Source: JABMPO01 sp964539785
Lineage (GTDB): Bacteria > Fidelibacterota > Marinisomatia > Marinisomatales > TCS56
Direction: 5' to 3'
DNA: 62,096 bases
Assembly (NCBI GenBank): GCA_964539785.1
Contig: CAZIJQ010000007.1
Span: 1-62,096 of the forward strand
Shown: positions 17,423-24,905 of the stretch, one piece after another
Numbering within the stretch: position 1 is the first letter of the stretch
Layout: each line of letters begins with the position of its first letter
Position numbers and translations under genes: made by a program
The notes under the pieces: generated by a model
Databases searched by the model: none
What the model was told of the DNA's origin: nothing
What the model saw: only the letters and a program-made list of their open reading frames with translations

Positions 17423-18609
17423 TATACTCCTGCGAAAAGGCGTGCCACATCGATCAGCAGCGCTGGTTTTTTCTTTACTGCAATCGAAAATAATTTAGTT
17501 AATGTACGTTCATCTTCCGGTACTTGTACAATTCCATCAGCGATCCGGTTCAAATCTGCATCAGTGAATTTATAGATCGCTTCTTTTATCCGATAGAACC
17601 GCTCATGATTCTTGCCGCCGACCTTATGCCAGTTGCGCGGATAGTCTTTCAGATTTAACTCCAGCGCTGGTTTACCGGCTTTCAAGACTTCCACTGCTAC
17701 TTCGGCCGCCACCTGACCGCTGCGCATTCCGGAAATAATTCCACCACCGGTTGTTGGATTAACCGTATGGGCAGCATCGCCAATCAGCATTAATCCATCG
17801 GCAGTAATCTGTTTGAGGGTTTTATCCACTGGTACGCCACCAACTACGGTAGTCAGGACTGAACAATCGGGAAAGCGGCGTTCCAGAAATTCGTCCAGAA
17901 AACGGTGGGCAGCCTTCCCTTCTCTGGCATAGGTACCAGAGATTCCCAAACCAACATTAGCCGAGTGCGGTCCCTTAGGAAATACCCAGATGTAACCGCC
18001 GGGAGCCCAATTCCGTGACAGGCAAAATTCAAAAGTATGCTCATCCAAATCAATCCCGCCGATGGTTTTCTGAATGGCCGATTCCATATCTTTCATTTTC
18101 AACTGGGTCTTGATGCCAGCCCAGCGCCCGACCCGGCTTTCGACGCCATCGGCTCCGATAACCAGTTTTGCTCGCAATTCGAATGGCTCTTTCAAATAAT
18201 GCCCGGTCACACCACAAACGCGATCGTCTTCGATTATCAATCCGCTGACATAGGCTTTTGTGACGATTTCAGTCCCTTGTTCGGCTGCGAAATGAGCCAG
18301 GTCATAATCGAATACGCGCCGGTCAAGAATGTATCCTTCTTCCTGAAGATCAAACTCGATCTCAGTAAAATTAGGTGCCACCAGTTTGATTCGATTGATG
18401 ATCGATCGGATCCAGCGCGGGCGAGGTTCATGAAATATCCGCAAACCGGCATCGCTGACAGCCTCACCACAGCGCACCGGCATACCAATATCACGATCTT
18501 TCTCCAGAATTAGTACCGACAGCCCGCCCTGCGCGGCATGGTAGGCAAATGTCGATCCAGCCGGACCACCCCCAACAACGATCACGTCAAATGCTTTATT
18601 CATCCACAT
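17422..18609 (-). CDS. Geranylgeranyl reductase family FAD oxidoreductase
   Basis: A 395-residue flavoprotein of the GGR/digeranylgeranyl-glycerophospholipid reductase family, which saturates isoprenoid double bonds in lipids, quinones or chlorophyll tails. Features seen are the FAD dinucleotide fold VVGGGPAGSTFAYHAA (about 11-26), the PVRCGEAVS loop typical of GGRs near 45, the GYIWVFPKG sheet, and the second FAD motif LMLIGDAAHTVNPTTGGG near 280. The start is the first ATG (GAGG nine bases before); a second ATG two codons on is possible. It overlaps the upstream ferredoxin by 14 bases and ends in the TAATG of the helicase gene. The ferredoxin is the likely electron donor. The natural substrate is unknown; a menaquinone side chain or membrane lipid is most likely. 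Confidence 0.85.
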   Translation of the reverse strand: MWMNKAFDVIVVGGGPAGSTFAYHAAQGGLSVLILEKDRDIGMPVRCGEAVSDAGLRIFHEPRPRWIRSIINRIKLVAPNFTEIEFDLQEEGYILDRRVFDYDLAHFAAEQGTEIVTKAYVSGLIIEDDRVCGVTGHYLKEPFELRAKLVIGADGVESRVGRWAGIKTQLKMKDMESAIQKTIGGIDLDEHTFEFCLSRNWAPGGYIWVFPKGPHSANVGLGISGTYAREGKAAHRFLDEFLERRFPDCSVLTTVVGGVPVDKTLKQITADGLMLIGDAAHTVNPTTGGGIISGMRSGQVAAEVAVEVLKAGKPALELNLKDYPRNWHKVGGKNHERFYRIKEAIYKFTDADLNRIADGIVQVPEDERTLTKLFSIAVKKKPALLIDVARLFAGV

Positions 18610-18772
18610 GACTTAATACCTCAATTGGACAAATGAATACACATAAATCACAGTTGATACAAATTGAATGATCAATTCGTATCAGCGCTTCCTGCAGTTC
18701 GATGCAATCCACCGGGCACACTCCGACACAGGTACCGCAGAAATCACATTTCCCTTCAGCAATTTCAATCAT
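18596..18772 (-). CDS. 2[4Fe-4S] ferredoxin (58 aa)
   Basis: A 58-codon gene with two textbook cluster motifs of the form CxxCxxCxxxCP. The first is at C9, C12, C15 and C19, the second at C38, C41, C44 and C48, each last Cys followed by Pro. That is the clostridial-type bacterial ferredoxin layout at its usual size. It starts at an ATG inside the end of the upstream membrane-protein gene (8-base overlap, 18765-18772) and overlaps the start of the geranylgeranyl reductase by 14 bases, so three genes are locked together. I recall that an archaeal geranylgeranyl reductase (Methanosarcina acetivorans) takes electrons from a ferredoxin encoded next to it, which supports the same role here. An extra Cys at 23 is outside the motifs. 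Confidence 0.9.
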   Translation of the reverse strand: MIEIAEGKCDFCGTCVGVCPVDCIELQEALIRIDHSICINCDLCVFICPIEVLSHVDE

Positions 18773-19721
18773 AATCGACCCGGAAGGTTGGTCGCGGAAA
18801 CCCCGATTGCAGGTAATGATAACTACGCAACAGCCAGAAATTCAAACCCAGGGGTAATAAAAACCAGGGCTGTTGCACCGCAACCAGCATACATAAAATG
18901 AAGATTGGATAGATGCGACAGCGCAAAATATGTCGGAAATGTGGTGGGAATAATAGTGCTACTACCAAGAAAGGCAAATAAACGCAGGCGGCGGTACTGA
19001 TCACGGGATCATCATTTAAGAATCCCAGGACAGTTACTCCGGCTGTCAGCAGCAGGGCAATAATCAGAAACAACAGCCGCAACCGGTTATCGGATAATTT
19101 AAGGGGTAAGTTTTGCTCGGTTACTTCCAATGGAATCCAGTAAACCAACAGCACCGCCCAAAAACCTAATAAATAGGGAATGCCTCGCCACAAACCAACA
19201 CTGATAATTCCGTCTTTGAATAACCAACCGGTTAAAAACAGCAGGGCGGCCGCACTAGCAAGGATCAGGAAATTTTTCATTGACCGCTGTTTCAGGTTGA
19301 ACGGGCTGAATCCTGAAAGGGGACCCAGTACTAAAATCAATAATGCCACTGGTAATAAAACCAATAGGTGCGAAATCAACAGGCTGATTATTCCTAGAAT
19401 TGCCAACAACCAAAACAGGTTTCTGGCCCAGCCGGGCAGATCACTGGCTTCAATATTTCTCCGATTACTCAACCCGAATAATCCCATCAGTAAAAATGTC
19501 ACGCCGATGAATAATAAGGTCGCATCCAGACTCAGGCTTTTATTCCAATATAAAAAGCGGTCATTCTGCATTCCGGCGGCACCCAAACCAGCCAGTAAAA
19601 AAGTCCAGATCATAAAAAACAAATCCCAGCGCAGCAGTTTCAGCCAGTCCAATTGGGACACTAGTTTTCGAGCTTTTAAATAGCGCTCGGTATCTGGCTT
19701 TATTAATCGTGCTATAATCAC
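18765..19721 (-). CDS. Polytopic membrane protein, possibly a divergent UbiA-like prenyltransferase
   Basis: A 318-residue protein with eight or nine hydrophobic helices. It is not confidently recognised. The stretch GPLSGFSPFNLKQRSMKN near 140-157 resembles the SxPxxLKRR...N loop of UbiA prenyltransferases, and the helix layout fits. The two Asp-rich, magnesium-binding motifs are degenerate: FGLSNRRNIEASD near 85 and WIPLEVTEQNLP near 205 stand where NDxxDxxxD and DxxxD are expected. Coupling to a ferredoxin and a geranylgeranyl reductase supports a link to prenyl lipids or quinones. It could equally be a membrane subunit of unrelated function. It begins 27 bases after the NSS transporter stop. 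Confidence 0.5.
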   Translation of the reverse strand: MIIARLIKPDTERYLKARKLVSQLDWLKLLRWDLFFMIWTFLLAGLGAAGMQNDRFLYWNKSLSLDATLLFIGVTFLLMGLFGLSNRRNIEASDLPGWARNLFWLLAILGIISLLISHLLVLLPVALLILVLGPLSGFSPFNLKQRSMKNFLILASAAALLFLTGWLFKDGIISVGLWRGIPYLLGFWAVLLVYWIPLEVTEQNLPLKLSDNRLRLLFLIIALLLTAGVTVLGFLNDDPVISTAACVYLPFLVVALLFPPHFRHILRCRIYPIFILCMLVAVQQPWFLLPLGLNFWLLRSYHYLQSGFPRPTFRVDYD

Positions 19722-19748
19722 AATGAATTATCCTTAAATATTGCTTGG

Positions 19749-21137
19749 TTAACTGAAATCTTTCCCCAGGATAACAGCTATTATGACCGCCAAGATTGCA
19801 ATCGGCGCCACATAACGGATAAAAATCCTGAACATTGAGTAGGTAAATCTTACGGAACCATCGGGATTGTATTTTCCAATCTCTTCCTCGGTAATTTTTT
19901 TATCGAGGATCCAACCGATAAAGATCGTCACAAATAATCCGCCAATTGGCAACATCCAATTCGCTGCTAGATGATCCAGGGTATTTAAAACGCCTTCTTT
20001 ACCTTCTCCGAAAAGGGAAAAGTTCGACAGCGCCGGAACCGCCCCCAAGGACAGGGCAGCAAAGAACGATACAACAAATGTAGTTCCCGTACCAATCAAG
20101 GTGGCTTTATGGCGCGGCATGCCCAGCTTATCGATCAGTAGCGATACTATAACTTCTAATAAGGAAATTGTCGATGATAAGGCCGCAAACCCAATTAAGA
20201 TATAAAATATGGGTGCGATCAGCTTACCGAACGGAACATGGGTATACAGTAGATCCGGCAGGGTGATGAATAACATTCCCACAGTGGAACCGGAAACACT
20301 ATTTTTAACATCCGGGACAGTGAAAATGATAGTGTACATTATTATGCAAGCGGAAATGGCAATCAATGTATCAAGTATTACTACCAAAGCAGCGTTTCGG
20401 GAAATGGAATCGCTGGTTTTCATATAGGAGCCGTAGGTAATCATGGCTCCCATGCCAAGCGAAAGTGTGAAAAACGCATGCCCAACCGCTTCCAGGATTC
20501 CGGCAGTTGGCAGTTCGGAAAAATTGGGATTGAAAATGAACTGCAGGGCTTCGTTGCGTCCCGGTAGAAATAAAACCATAATCAGCAGATAAATGATAAT
20601 GGCGAACAGTATTGGCATGAGGATCCGGGCAGCTTTTTCAATTCCCTGTTTGATGCCTCGCCAGATAACCAAAGCAGTTGCAACCAGGAATAAAAATGAG
20701 AGTCCAATCTGTAATAGTCCATTACCGATAAACTCCCCAAAAGCGCCTTCTCCCGGCTTAACATAATCGGTGAAGCTCCAATTGACGCAGGCAACAAACG
20801 AAGAAAACGTCCAACCGGCGATTACACAATAATAGCCAAGAATTACAAAACCGGTGAGAACACCAAGCCAGCCAACCAGGCTCCATTTTTTACCACTTAA
20901 TTTTTCGAAGGCCGGTACCGGACTTGCCTGGGCTTTACGACCAATTAAAATTTCCGCCATCATAATTGGCCAGCCGATAATGATTACGGCAACGAGGTAA
21001 ACCAGTACAAACGCACCGCCATTATTATGCCAGGTTATATAGGGAAATTTCCAAAGATTTCCTAATCCAACGGCAGATCCGGTGGCAGCCAGAATAAATC
21101 CGATTCGTGAGCCCCAATGTTCCCTTTGATTATTCAT
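19749..21137 (-). CDS. Sodium:neurotransmitter symporter family (NSS) transporter
   Basis: A 462-residue transporter of the LeuT/SLC6 family, which imports amino acids or related compounds with Na+. The first helix carries WGSRIGFILAATGSAVGLGNLWKFPY, nearly invariant in the family: the unwound TM1 with the Na+ and substrate carbonyls. NNGGAFVLVYL follows in TM2. About twelve helices are visible, which is full length. Bacterial members may be 11- or 12-TM and are usually Na+/amino-acid symporters; the substrate cannot be predicted. It overlaps the upstream DUF5683 gene by 8 bases. Confidence 0.93.
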   Translation of the reverse strand: MNNQREHWGSRIGFILAATGSAVGLGNLWKFPYITWHNNGGAFVLVYLVAVIIIGWPIMMAEILIGRKAQASPVPAFEKLSGKKWSLVGWLGVLTGFVILGYYCVIAGWTFSSFVACVNWSFTDYVKPGEGAFGEFIGNGLLQIGLSFLFLVATALVIWRGIKQGIEKAARILMPILFAIIIYLLIMVLFLPGRNEALQFIFNPNFSELPTAGILEAVGHAFFTLSLGMGAMITYGSYMKTSDSISRNAALVVILDTLIAISACIIMYTIIFTVPDVKNSVSGSTVGMLFITLPDLLYTHVPFGKLIAPIFYILIGFAALSSTISLLEVIVSLLIDKLGMPRHKATLIGTGTTFVVSFFAALSLGAVPALSNFSLFGEGKEGVLNTLDHLAANWMLPIGGLFVTIFIGWILDKKITEEEIGKYNPDGSVRFTYSMFRIFIRYVAPIAILAVIIAVILGKDFS

Positions 21138-21558
21138 TTTCCATTTCTGTGGTTTGATTTTCGATTTGCGAGGATTCCAGGTCTTCAGCCATTATTTCGT
21201 CAAATGGCGCCAGATGAGCATCAACAACCGCATCCAATACCCCGTAGATATAGGTAAAGAATATCCACCAGGCATATTTGTTCCGCTTTTCCAGATAGCG
21301 CGACTCAGACAAAGCATAGTCAATTGAATAGGTTTTTACCATTCGGTTATTTTCAGAGAAACGCCAGATTGCGGCGATCTCCGCCCCTAATACCAGACTG
21401 GCCTTAAGATATTTTCCGTTGTATACCTGTCCGGCACCGGGAAATAAAAATGCCCACTGAGCTGCTTTTTTAGGCGACAAGACCGCCGAAGAATCGGCGG
21501 TCTCTGCTAAAATCACTGTACTGACAAAAATAAATGCAATTAGGATTTTACGTATCAA
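21130..21558 (-). CDS. DUF5683-like small membrane protein
   Basis: A 142-residue protein with a signal-type N-terminus (MIRKILIAFIFVSTVILAE). A domain follows with PKKAAQWAFLFPGAGQVYNGKY at about residues 29-50, the conserved proline/glycine pattern of DUF5683, known from Bacteroidetes-type genomes. Two to three hydrophobic segments follow, and an acidic C-terminal tail (DLESSQIENQTTEMENE). The function of the family is unknown to me. It overlaps both its upstream lipid kinase gene (11 bases) and its downstream transporter (8 bases). Confidence 0.7.
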   Translation of the reverse strand: MIRKILIAFIFVSTVILAETADSSAVLSPKKAAQWAFLFPGAGQVYNGKYLKASLVLGAEIAAIWRFSENNRMVKTYSIDYALSESRYLEKRNKYAWWIFFTYIYGVLDAVVDAHLAPFDEIMAEDLESSQIENQTTEMENE

Positions 21559-22462
21559 AGCGTGTATCTGCTGACCAATTACCGATTACCGGCTGACAAG
21601 CGGGAATGACTTTTACCTCAAGTTTGTCCTGATCATGTTCAAATCGTTCACCATCGACATGAATCCAGAATCGCGCTTTGCTTTCGATTGTCACTTTGTT
21701 GGTCCGATAATGATTTGCTTCCCTGATTGTTTCGGCAGTTCCATCATATAATCGGTTAAATACGGCAATTATTCGGGGCCGAGAAATAGATTCGATGTAA
21801 CAGATATCAAATAAACCATCATCCAAAATCGATTTTGGGGTCAATTGTAGTCCGCCACCCACATTCCAACCATTACCAATACTTAGTAGAAAGAAATCAT
21901 TTTCAAGGACGACATCATCAAAACTGATTTTTACCGGCATGCGACGGTAAGTGAAAAATGTGTAAGCAATTGCAGCGAGGTAGCGGGGAGCGCCATTAAT
22001 AAAATCGAGTTTAGTTCCGATTTCATTGGCGCGACCCTCAAATCCCATTCCCATAACATTAATGAATCGGCGGCCATTGACTTCTCCCACATCAACCTTT
22101 TTTACATAATGATTGAGAATGATTTTAATGGCGTCTTCCAGTGAATCATAGGGAATACTACAACTGCGGGCGAAATCGTTTCCGGTCCCAATGGGAATCA
22201 TTCCAAGAGCCTTGTTCAAATCCGGTAATCCATTGATGACTTCATTGATAGTGCCATCACCACCAACCGAAACCGCTACATCAAATTCATCACCATATTC
22301 CTGAACCAATTTGGTGGCATGTCCAGGTTGGTCAGTAAAATGGAATTCAAAATCTACTTTCTCACGACGCAGGATATGATCTATTTCCGGCAATGCTTTC
22401 ATGGTATTGCGGCTACCGGCCTCAGGATTTACTATTAGTAAATATTTATGTTTTTTGGCCAT
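21548..22462 (-). CDS. Diacylglycerol kinase-family lipid kinase (YegS/DgkB-like)
   Basis: A 304-residue member of the DAGK catalytic family. The N-terminus LLIVNPEAGSRNTMK, the ATP-site SVGGDGTINEVINGL at about residues 80-94 and IPIGTGNDFARS near 108-119 are the three family hallmarks. The C-terminal domain with MGMGFEGRANEI and DGLFDICY is also typical, and the protein ends in a WIHVDGERF-type strand. Such enzymes phosphorylate diacylglycerol, sphingoid bases or phosphatidylglycerol; the exact lipid is not predictable. It begins 4 bases after ridA and is coupled to the DUF5683 gene. Confidence 0.9.
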   Translation of the reverse strand: MAKKHKYLLIVNPEAGSRNTMKALPEIDHILRREKVDFEFHFTDQPGHATKLVQEYGDEFDVAVSVGGDGTINEVINGLPDLNKALGMIPIGTGNDFARSCSIPYDSLEDAIKIILNHYVKKVDVGEVNGRRFINVMGMGFEGRANEIGTKLDFINGAPRYLAAIAYTFFTYRRMPVKISFDDVVLENDFFLLSIGNGWNVGGGLQLTPKSILDDGLFDICYIESISRPRIIAVFNRLYDGTAETIREANHYRTNKVTIESKARFWIHVDGERFEHDQDKLEVKVIPACQPVIGNWSADTRFDT

Positions 22463-22466
22463 GTTG

Positions 22467-22853
22467 TCACTCCACTGTTGCTATACATTCGATTTCAACG
22501 TCAGCCCCCAGCGGTAAGGCCGCCACCTGTACCGCCGATCGGGCCGGCGGATCCATATCCTTGAAACAATTGTTAAATACTTCGTTAACGATACCGAAAT
22601 TTGCTAAGTCTGTTAAAAATACCGTGAATTTCACCACCTTGGATAAATCTGAATTGGTAGCTGACAAGACAGCATTTAGATTATGCATTACCCGCTCAAC
22701 CCGCTGCTTGAAATCACCTTCAATCAGCTTCATTGTGGCTGGATCCAATGGCAACTGACCAGCGGAAAAAACAAAACCATTGGCAACGATCGCCTGACTG
22801 TAGGGACCGATAGCTGCCGGTGCCTGTGATGTATAAATTGCTTTCCTAACCAT
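22467..22853 (-). CDS. ridA: RidA family 2-iminobutanoate/2-iminopropanoate deaminase
   Basis: A 128-residue YjgF/YER057c/UK114 protein. It hydrolyses reactive enamine/imine intermediates from pyridoxal-phosphate enzymes to 2-oxoacids and ammonia, and works as a trimer. The N-terminal PAAIGPYSQAIVANGFVFSAGQ and the C-terminal PPARSAVQVAALPLGADVEIE contain the substrate-binding Arg and the terminal Glu of the active subfamily. Length is normal. A good AGGGAGG ribosome site lies before the ATG. It starts its own transcription unit or follows the repeat-bearing gap after the PPC gene. Confidence 0.93.
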   Translation of the reverse strand: MVRKAIYTSQAPAAIGPYSQAIVANGFVFSAGQLPLDPATMKLIEGDFKQRVERVMHNLNAVLSATNSDLSKVVKFTVFLTDLANFGIVNEVFNNCFKDMDPPARSAVQVAALPLGADVEIECIATVE

Positions 22854-22921
22854 AATAACCTCCCTGAGTGATGCTAAATGTAGGAAAATATTTTATTACT
22901 TTTCCCAGCAACTTTCAGTGT

Positions 22922-22998
22922 AGTTAAAAATGTGATAACGTGTTAAAGTGCTAAAGCGTCAATGAGTTAATATGTTAAGGTGGTAGGGTGCTTGACAC
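22922..22998. repeat. Degenerate GTTAAAGTG tandem repeat
   Basis: The gap between the PPC gene and ridA contains a run of imperfect 8-10-base units related to GTTAAAGTG: GTTAAAAATG, GATAACGT, GTTAAAGTG, CTAAAGCG, GTTAATAT, GTTAAGGTG and GGTAGGGTG. The units differ too much for a CRISPR and there is no spacer structure. It may be a small dispersed repeat or a binding array. Confidence 0.55.
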
Positions 22999-23022
22999 AT
23001 ATGACTTTTCACCGGTTACTAA

Positions 23023-23448
23023 TCATAGTTTCCAGGTTGCCAAACCAATTTCCGGATTGGATTCCCGTCTGGCATCACCAGACAGTGGCACAATAATAAA
23101 TTCACCAACGACTGCCACATTTCCGGCAAATAAATGACCGCCTTTGACATTGAAATCGTGATCCCCGATGGTAACATGAGCATGGATAAATGGCTCATTA
23201 TCCAATTGAGTTATGTTAGCCTGCATCCCAATCAATTCCCAACTCCCTTTAAATAGCTGGCGAGTATAGTGTTTGGTATCGAGATCATAAGCGCCCAACT
23301 CAACATCCTTGATAGCGCCAATTCCAAATACCTGTCCGTTTTGAATCCCGTGATCTTTACAAAAATCGGTTAACGTCTCCAGCACCGGTTCATCTTTTTG
23401 AACATAAACATAATAGCAATTATCTACTTTACGGAATTCCACAGTCAA
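23023..23448 (-). CDS. PPC (DUF296) domain protein
   Basis: A 141-residue single-domain protein of the plants-and-prokaryotes-conserved (PPC/DUF296) family. The family pattern is visible: an N-terminal strand-rich part with GIGAIKDVELGAYD, then the metal-site-like HAHVTIGDHDF and KGGHLFAG near 100-115, and the final ARRESNPEIGLATWKL. In plants the domain is fused to AT-hooks; bacterial single-domain versions form trimers and have no settled role. The three conserved His suggest metal binding. The ATG overlaps the gcvPB stop by 4 bases, so a tie to glycine metabolism is possible but unproven. Confidence 0.85.
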   Translation of the reverse strand: MTVEFRKVDNCYYVYVQKDEPVLETLTDFCKDHGIQNGQVFGIGAIKDVELGAYDLDTKHYTRQLFKGSWELIGMQANITQLDNEPFIHAHVTIGDHDFNVKGGHLFAGNVAVVGEFIIVPLSGDARRESNPEIGLATWKL

Positions 23449-24890
23449 CTCCAGCGCTGGTTGGGGTTGCGATTGGCATTAGTTTCGTCTAATCGTCGCA
23501 CCGGCGTTGCGGTGGGAGCCCCGTGCAAAATCGCAGGATCGCGATCAATCTCGGCATCAATTGCCAGCATGGCATCGGCAAATCGATCCAACGTTGCCTT
23601 GGATTCCGATTCGGTGGGTTCAATCATGATCGCTTCTGGCACACTGATCGGGAAGTAGACCGTCGGTGCATGAAAACCATAATCAAGTAATCGCTTGGCA
23701 ATATCCAGTGCGCGACCGCCACGGTTTTTCTGATCGCTGGCAGTCAGAACGAATTCATGCATACAATTGCCCGGGAAAGCAACCTGATATTTTTTATCAA
23801 GACGCTTCATTAAATAATTGGCATTGATGATGGCTTGACGGGTCATATCACGCAAACCTTCTTCACCCATGGATTTGATATAGGTATAAGCCCGCACCAA
23901 AATACCGAAATTACCGTAAAAACTGTGAATTCTACCGATGCTGTTAGGCACATCAATTGTCAATTTATACTTATCATCAATTTTGTCGATTTGCGGTATC
24001 GGTAAATATTCAACCAGCTTGTCAACTACCCCGATAGGACCAGCCCCCGGTCCACCACCCCCATGGGGGGTAGAAAATGTCTTGTGCAAATTTATATGGA
24101 CAATATCGAATCCCATATCAACCGGCCGCACAATACCAATCAAGGCGTTCAGATTCGCCCCATCCATATACATGAGTCCATCCACTGAATGGACCAGTTC
24201 GATGATTTCACAAATATTCGATTCAAAAAGACCCAGGGTGTTGGGCTGGGTCAGCATCATTCCGGCCACGGAATCGTCTATTTGAATTTTTAAATCTTCC
24301 AGGTCAACCAGTCCATCCGGTCCGGATTTTACCTGTCGGGTTTTATAGCCTCCGATAATAACACTGGCTGGGTTGGTACCGTGGGCGCTGTCGGGAATCA
24401 GGATATGGGTCTTATTGGTATTACCATTGCGCTGATGATACTGCTGCATCAGGAAGACCCCAACCAATTCGCCCTGCGCACCAGCCGAAGGTTGCAAAGT
24501 AAATCGTGCCATTCCGGTGATAGCTTTCAACTGTTGCTCCAGCTCCCACATCACCTGCAATGCACCCTGGATAGTGGATTCCGGTTGTATCGGATGCAAA
24601 CCGGCAAATTCCGGCATGGCTGCTACGGCGTCATTTAGTTTCGGATTATATTTCATTGTGCACGATCCAAGGGGATAGAAATCCTTATCAACATGATGAT
24701 TTTTTGTAGATAATCCAATATAATGGCGGGCTACTTCCGGCTCGCTAACTTCCGGTAGTTTGGGCTCCGTCTGACGTAAAAATCGTTGGTCAAATATTTT
24801 CTTAATATCGAAATGAGGTACGTCAGAAAGGGGCAGGTTAACGCCCACCTTACCGACACCACTTTTATCAATGATCAAATGTTCGGTCAT
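23445..24890 (-). CDS. gcvPB: Glycine dehydrogenase (decarboxylating) subunit 2
   Basis: A 481-residue PLP enzyme, the beta half of the two-subunit P-protein of the glycine cleavage system. It decarboxylates glycine and passes the aminomethyl group to lipoyl-GcvH. The PLP lysine is Lys270 in INLHKTFSTPHGGGGPG. The N-terminal HYIGLSTKNHHVDKDFYPLGSCTMKYNP region is characteristic of subunit 2. Full length. gcvPA, gcvT and gcvH are not in the window, so the system must be split on the chromosome. It begins 15 bases after alaS with a GGGGA ribosome site and overlaps the PPC gene by 4 bases; no room exists for a glycine riboswitch here. Confidence 0.96.
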   Translation of the reverse strand: MTEHLIIDKSGVGKVGVNLPLSDVPHFDIKKIFDQRFLRQTEPKLPEVSEPEVARHYIGLSTKNHHVDKDFYPLGSCTMKYNPKLNDAVAAMPEFAGLHPIQPESTIQGALQVMWELEQQLKAITGMARFTLQPSAGAQGELVGVFLMQQYHQRNGNTNKTHILIPDSAHGTNPASVIIGGYKTRQVKSGPDGLVDLEDLKIQIDDSVAGMMLTQPNTLGLFESNICEIIELVHSVDGLMYMDGANLNALIGIVRPVDMGFDIVHINLHKTFSTPHGGGGPGAGPIGVVDKLVEYLPIPQIDKIDDKYKLTIDVPNSIGRIHSFYGNFGILVRAYTYIKSMGEEGLRDMTRQAIINANYLMKRLDKKYQVAFPGNCMHEFVLTASDQKNRGGRALDIAKRLLDYGFHAPTVYFPISVPEAIMIEPTESESKATLDRFADAMLAIDAEIDRDPAILHGAPTATPVRRLDETNANRNPNQRWS

Positions 24891-24905
24891 TTTTCCCCGT
24901 CAAAA

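Noticed and set aside
18765..19721. Calling the polytopic protein a true UbiA or DGGGP synthase
   Set aside because: Both Asp-rich metal-binding motifs are degenerate. Only a loop and the context resemble UbiA, so the name is not justified.
22922..22998. CRISPR array
   Set aside because: Units are 8-10 bases, variable, with no spacers, and no cas genes are in the window.
24891..24905. Glycine riboswitch before gcvPB
   Set aside because: Only 15 bases lie between alaS and gcvPB, and no riboswitch-like structure can fit there.
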